Positions 14,327 through 17,447 of a DNA stretch of 17,447 bases are shown piece after piece. Below the pieces are notes generated by a model. It saw only the letters and a program-made list of their open reading frames with translations. It had not been told where the DNA came from and ran no database searches. The stretch is from CAZASK01 sp964487845 (GTDB taxonomy: Bacteria; Chlamydiota; Chlamydiia; Chlamydiales; FEN-1388): positions 1 to 17,447 of the forward strand of contig CAZASK010000032.1 in NCBI GenBank assembly GCA_964487845.1. The letters are read 5' to 3'. Made by a program: the position numbers and the translations under genes. The first letter of the stretch is position 1; each line of letters starts with the position of its first letter.

Positions 14327-14355
14327 TTGACATTTCTTTCCCTTTGTCAGATACT
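14327..14355 (+). promoter_or_regulatory. Strong promoter candidate for the CT016-like gene
   Basis: A perfect -35 consensus TTGACA (14327-14332), a 17-bp spacer, and GATACT (14350-14355, 4 of 6). The predicted start near 14362 gives a 17-nt leader that includes the AGGGAG ribosome site at 14367-14372 ahead of the ATG at 14379. Confidence 0.6.
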
Positions 14356-14378
14356 ATAGAAAAAGCAGGGAGCATAAC

Positions 14379-15074
14379 ATGAAAATCACTGACACCCTCA
14401 TCAGCATACCGCCCTATATTTCCGCTACATGGGACCAAGTAGTCTCTCTTCATATGCATGAAAAAGATCTTGTAGTCACCCTGCAAACGGGCAATCCGGT
14501 ACACATCCCTGGGCTAGAGCCATCTGTTCTCGAACATATCTTCCAATCACATACAAACTATATAGAGGCTCATACCCTCCAAAAAAAACAAAAACCGCAT
14601 GTTGCTGTTGAACACATTTTCTCACTGCCTATTAAGCCAGGCATGCAGGGAATCAATGGACTAGGGACTATGCTCCAACACAATGCAGAGCATAAGAATC
14701 TGCCACCAATCCCTGAAGAAGTCGCTTCCAAAATAGCAATGCTCTCTAAGATGATGCCAGAAGAGGATCTTCTCGCTATGCCCCCATCAGAAGAGGGATG
14801 TAGATGCATGTACTGTCAAATCCATAACATCCTCGTTAGAGAAAAACAGTCACACACTCCCCATGAGCTTAGTCATCACCCAGAAGAAGAACATGTCTCT
14901 GACGCCGAACTTCACTTTGAGGACTGGACGGTCACACAAATAAAAGAAAAACTCTACGCTGTGACAAACAAACTAGAACCGCATGAGCAGTATACAGTCT
15001 TTTTAGGAGACCCTATCGGTTGCACCTGCGGCAAGACAAACTGCGAGCATATTATCGCCGTGCTAAGGTCTTGA
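14379..15074 (+). CDS. CT016-like conserved chlamydial protein with paired Cys/His zinc motifs
   Basis: 231 aa, no signal peptide. The name rests on position next to phoH and ahead of the SH3 protein, and on remembered gene order; I could not align it. The N-terminal half (1 to about 95) is a beta-rich domain (WDQVVSLHMHEKDLVVTL). Two metal-like motifs follow: C141-x-C143-x2-C146 (GCRCMYCQ) and C215-x-C217-x4-C222-x-H224 (GCTCGKTNCEHI). The second has the CxC...CxH order of SWIM zinc fingers but a very short gap. Between them lies a His/Glu-rich stretch (160-172). One or two bound zinc ions and nucleic-acid or protein binding are inferred. AGGGAG lies 7 nt before the ATG. The end overlaps the convergent HAD gene by 12 bp. 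Confidence 0.8.
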   Translation: MKITDTLISIPPYISATWDQVVSLHMHEKDLVVTLQTGNPVHIPGLEPSVLEHIFQSHTNYIEAHTLQKKQKPHVAVEHIFSLPIKPGMQGINGLGTMLQHNAEHKNLPPIPEEVASKIAMLSKMMPEEDLLAMPPSEEGCRCMYCQIHNILVREKQSHTPHELSHHPEEEHVSDAELHFEDWTVTQIKEKLYAVTNKLEPHEQYTVFLGDPIGCTCGKTNCEHIIAVLRS

Positions 15075-15848
15075 TAAAGCGGCGCATGCCTCCTCGTCAG
15101 ACACTATTTTCTTAAATGATGAATGGCTGAATTGATAATCCGCAATCTCATCGCTATACTTTTGCTTTCTCGCATCTGAGTAGGCATATCGAAGGCCTAT
15201 AAACTCGACTCCGCGAATATCCGCTTCATCCTCAACATCTGCAAGGTGTGAGGCTTTATCATTGACAAACACAATTTTACTTGGTCGATAATTCAATGTA
15301 TCGCAGACAGCAAAGAGTGAGCGCCCTTTCTTTTGACCCGATGTAAAGAGGATGCCTTGTCTATATAAGACTCCATGCCCATCAATAAGGTGATACTGAT
15401 CTTGGCTGGAAGGAGCCGATCGAGACATATCGATTCCATTTTCTTTGAGTTGGATACAGGTTCTCGTAGCCAAAGCCAATCCTTGTGTTGTTAAGGCCAT
15501 CACGTAATAGTCTTGTTGCATTTTTTCAACTATCTCTGCCGTACCAGCCTCACATAATTGCATCTTCGTAATATGGCGAACAGCTTCCCATTCCGCTAAA
15601 GTTTTCTCCAAGGCTACGCTTGCAGAAGCCCCCTCTTTTTGTTTTTGAGCAAGGCGGCTCATAAACCACTCATCACATCCAAGCATTTGTTCAGGGATAA
15701 GCAACGTATCGTCAATATCCAGTATCACAAGAGTTCCAGGATCTATATAAGACTCCACCTCACGAAAATGAGCAATTTCGATAATTTGAGCGTAGCTCGT
15801 TGCACACACAAAGATAAGCAAAATCCAGGCAAAACATCGTTGAATCAC
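15063..15848 (-). CDS. Exported HAD-like hydrolase (DUF2608-type)
   Basis: 261 aa. Signal peptide MIQRCFAWILLIFVCATSYA, cleavage near residue 20. HAD signature I is LDIDDTLL with nucleophile D44 and D46. Motif II is probably ALTTQG (118-123). A Lys-rich turn GQKKG near 171-175 may supply motif III, and motif IV is FVNDK with D197. The arrangement fits the DUF2608 proteins known from Chlamydiae and Legionella, whose substrate is not known. A phosphatase acting in the periplasm or host compartment is inferred. Start is GTG at 15846-15848 with AGAGG 5 nt before it; the ATG three bases upstream is out of frame and stops at once. It sits inside the CT016/CT017-like locus on the opposite strand. 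Confidence 0.82.
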   Translation of the reverse strand: MIQRCFAWILLIFVCATSYAQIIEIAHFREVESYIDPGTLVILDIDDTLLIPEQMLGCDEWFMSRLAQKQKEGASASVALEKTLAEWEAVRHITKMQLCEAGTAEIVEKMQQDYYVMALTTQGLALATRTCIQLKENGIDMSRSAPSSQDQYHLIDGHGVLYRQGILFTSGQKKGRSLFAVCDTLNYRPSKIVFVNDKASHLADVEDEADIRGVEFIGLRYAYSDARKQKYSDEIADYQFSHSSFKKIVSDEEACAALSRP

Positions 15849-15968
15849 AACATCCTCTCAGCAAATAGAAGTTTTTTTGAGATGAACTTTACATATTTTG
15901 CGATAAAAAATCGCTAAAAAAAGGACAAAATCACTAGAATGGCGTTTTATAGATGAGAGGAAAAGATT

Positions 15969-17177
15969 ATGAAAAAATGTATCCCATACATCGCATGCTC
16001 GTTCGCCATGATACTCAACGCGCAGGCACATTCTGAAAATAACAACCTTCCTGCTCCACCAGAAGCTACACCTCAAAATATATCCGCACAAGAAAAGAGC
16101 CTTGTACAGCGTCTCGAGCCATTTACAGGCAAGGTCACACGCAATCGAGTACGACTTCGCGTACAACCACATTTAGATGCTCCCATCTTAAAAGAACTCC
16201 AAAGAGATGACTGCCTTGTCATCAATGGCATTGCAGATGATTTTTACGCTGTTCAGCCTCCTCAGCATATGAAGGGCTATGTATACCGCACCTATATACT
16301 CGATGACCACATCGAAGGAAACAATGTCAACGTACGCCTAGAGCCAGATACAACATCTCCTGTTGTCATGCAACTGAACGCTGGAGACAAAGTCAACGGC
16401 ATGATCTCTCCAATTAACAGCAAGTGGTATGAAATCGCACTACCAGAGTCTGTATGTTTTTTTGTAGCTAAAGAATTTGTGAATAAAGTAGGCGACGCAC
16501 ATGTCTACGAAGATATCGAAAAAAGAAAAAATACACTCGACAGTCAATTTCTCCAGATTGACGGGGCAATGAGCGAAGAGTTCAAAAAGCCATTTAAAGA
16601 AATTCAACTCGCTCCGCTTGCGGCTCAGCTGCATCAAATTATGAACTACAACCAAGACTTACCTCCCTATGTAGAACGCGCGCAATCCATGCTGCAAAAA
16701 ATGCAGGAAGCCTACCTTCAAAAAAGTATGTCTTCACAGCAAGCGAATTTCCCAGCACCAGAGGCTGCACATCCCCAAGAAACCGCCCTTGCCAATGAAA
16801 AAGTTGTAGATCATGTTCCTGTAAGTCAAAGCGCTCCAGATACTGACACAGCTCCATTCAAACAAATGGAACATAGACGTGTACAAGCAGCTATTGACAG
16901 CGGAAGAGCTCAGACAGCAAAAGACTTTTATGCCTTAGAAGCCAAAAAGGGTCTGCGCATGAAAGGAGTCGTCAAGCCATTTATGAGAAATGTGCGAAAC
17001 GCCCCGGGTGATTTCGTCCTCGTAAACCCTCAAACACAAGTCGTCGCAGCCTTCCTCTTCAGCACATCAATCAATTTACTTGATTATGCAAATAAAGAGG
17101 TAACGGTGCTATGTGTGGAGCGCCCAAACAATGACTATGCCTTTCCAGCATATTTTGTGATCTCTGTAGAGAAATAA
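15969..17177 (+). CDS. Exported two-SH3-domain protein, Ctad1 (CT017)-like
   Basis: 402 aa. Signal peptide about 1-20 (cleavage AQA-HS). Two tandem bacterial SH3-like repeats follow: about 53-112 (NRVRLRVQPHLDAPILKEL ... GYVYRTYI) and about 114-172 (NNVNVRLEPDTTSPVVMQL ... CFFVAKEFV), sharing the N-V-R-x-P ... L-x-x-G/D pattern. A charged helical region runs about 180-255, then a Pro/Ala/Gln-rich linker to about 295 and a C-terminal beta domain (GVVKPFMRNVRNAPGDFVLV to the end). From memory, C. trachomatis Ctad1 (CT017) is an adhesin whose N-terminal SH3 repeats bind integrin beta-1; the architecture and the phoH-CT016 neighbourhood agree. Receptor binding here is inference. The ribosome site GAGAGG is about 8 nt before the ATG. 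Confidence 0.85.
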   Translation: MKKCIPYIACSFAMILNAQAHSENNNLPAPPEATPQNISAQEKSLVQRLEPFTGKVTRNRVRLRVQPHLDAPILKELQRDDCLVINGIADDFYAVQPPQHMKGYVYRTYILDDHIEGNNVNVRLEPDTTSPVVMQLNAGDKVNGMISPINSKWYEIALPESVCFFVAKEFVNKVGDAHVYEDIEKRKNTLDSQFLQIDGAMSEEFKKPFKEIQLAPLAAQLHQIMNYNQDLPPYVERAQSMLQKMQEAYLQKSMSSQQANFPAPEAAHPQETALANEKVVDHVPVSQSAPDTDTAPFKQMEHRRVQAAIDSGRAQTAKDFYALEAKKGLRMKGVVKPFMRNVRNAPGDFVLVNPQTQVVAAFLFSTSINLLDYANKEVTVLCVERPNNDYAFPAYFVISVEK

Positions 17178-17217
17178 TAGCTCTACACTTATCACAACTG
17201 ATGCCAATGTAATCTCT

Positions 17218-17243
17218 AGCATGTCTTCAATTGATGACATGCT
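17218..17243. repeat. 26-bp near-perfect palindrome after the SH3 gene
   Basis: AGCATGTC (17218-17225) pairs with GACATGCT (17236-17243); after one mismatch the centre TCAATTGA is itself palindromic. It lies 40 bp past the SH3 gene stop. It has no T tract but shares TGTC...GATGACA with the hairpin at 4966-4989. It could be part of a transcript end or a small intergenic palindrome family. Confidence 0.45.
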
Positions 17244-17246
17244 CAA

Positions 17247-17273
17247 CTCCTTTGTGAAGTTATCACAAAGGAG
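17247..17273. terminator. Perfect 11-bp hairpin downstream of the SH3 gene
   Basis: CTCCTTTGTGA (17247-17257), loop AGTTA, TCACAAAGGAG (17263-17273). It is the strongest hairpin in the window and sits just after the palindrome at 17218-17243. No T run follows on either strand. A transcript-end or RNA-stabilising hairpin is likely. The 3' arm contains AAAGGAG, a Shine-Dalgarno-like sequence that would be sequestered in the stem. Confidence 0.5.
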
Positions 17274-17280
17274 CTTCATC

Positions 17281-17447
17281 TCATAAGAAATGCTATTATG
17301 GCGATGAAAAAATACCTTCCCATAAATTTTTCGTTTTACTACGTTGATTTCTTTTTTCTTAAAAATGAAATGAGCATATGTACATTCTTCACATCTTCCT
17401 TTGGCTGTTGTGTCTGGTAACCAAGCTTGAAGCAACCAATTTGCAGC
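17281..17447 (-). other. Possible C-terminal fragment of a minus-strand gene at the window edge
   Basis: Reading from the right edge on the minus strand, the frame opens with AANWLLQAWLPDTTAKG, then CEEC and a basic stretch (FKKKEINVVKRKIYGKVFFHRHN). The frame stays open through both hairpins and into the antisense of the SH3 gene before a stop at 17109. The composition of the first ~50 residues is protein-like, but I recognise no family. It may be the degraded tail of a gene lying outside the window, or chance. No good plus-strand gene is visible here. Confidence 0.25.

Noticed and set aside
15898..15940. GCGAT/ATCGC hairpin and TAGAAT (15935-15940) as terminator and promoter for the SH3 gene
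   Set aside because: The stem is only 5-6 bp with no following T run in the right direction, and the -10 has no convincing -35 or TG extension.
17305..17421. Plus-strand 38-codon frame beginning MKKYLPINF
   Set aside because: No Shine-Dalgarno sequence, Phe-rich low-complexity composition from AT-rich DNA, and it conflicts with the minus-strand frame.
1..17447. tRNA, rRNA, CRISPR array, insertion sequence, prophage or toxin-antitoxin pair
   Set aside because: Looked for on both strands and not seen; the gaps are all under 300 bp and contain only short hairpins and promoter-like sites.

Overview
This window most likely comes from a member of the Chlamydiota, probably an environmental or amoeba/arthropod-associated lineage rather than Chlamydia itself. 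The strongest pointer is 12902-17177. A PhoH-family ATPase lies next to a 231-aa Cys-rich protein and a 402-aa exported protein with two N-terminal SH3-like repeats. From memory, this matches the CT015 (phoH)-CT016-CT017 (Ctad1 adhesin) neighbourhood of C. trachomatis. The modest GC content and several exported or effector-like genes fit an intracellular bacterium. The assignment is inference from gene content; no rRNA, tRNA, CRISPR array or insertion sequence was seen.

Layout. (1) 9-3671: a secreted S53 (sedolisin/kumamolisin) peptidase and a YedJ-like HD phosphohydrolase on the minus strand, a divergent YggU/DUF167 gene, and a convergent PhnA/YjdM zinc-ribbon gene, with a bidirectional terminator between the last two. 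(2) 3834-4911: two tandem cyclophilins, the first with a signal peptide and the second without, apparently one operon from an extended -10 promoter. (3) 5032-8749: an AT-rich accessory block. It holds a 320-aa protein with a candidate YopT/AvrPphB-type Cys-His-Asp triad, a divergent cytochrome P450 with an unusual heme loop, and a GNAT acetyltransferase. (4) 8755-10034: a small DUF2892-like membrane protein divergent from a DusC-like tRNA-dihydrouridine synthase that may be read from a leaderless mRNA. (5) 14203 back to 9965: a tight minus-strand cluster of PIN-PhoH ATPase, exported GT-A-like glycosyltransferase, adenine deaminase and a small exported protein. (6) 14379-17177: the CT016-like zinc-motif protein, an exported HAD-like (DUF2608-type) protein on the opposite strand, and the Ctad1-like SH3 protein, followed by two strong hairpins at the right edge.

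How the genes fit together. Housekeeping functions (PPIases, Dus, adenine deaminase, PhoH, HD and YggU) alternate with a notable set of exported or host-facing candidates: S53 peptidase, exported cyclophilin, exported glycosyltransferase, small exported protein, exported HAD protein, SH3 adhesin-like protein and the C58-like protease. I do not see a coherent new multi-gene defence or biosynthetic system. The best novelty candidate is the putative YopT-like effector beside the atypical P450.
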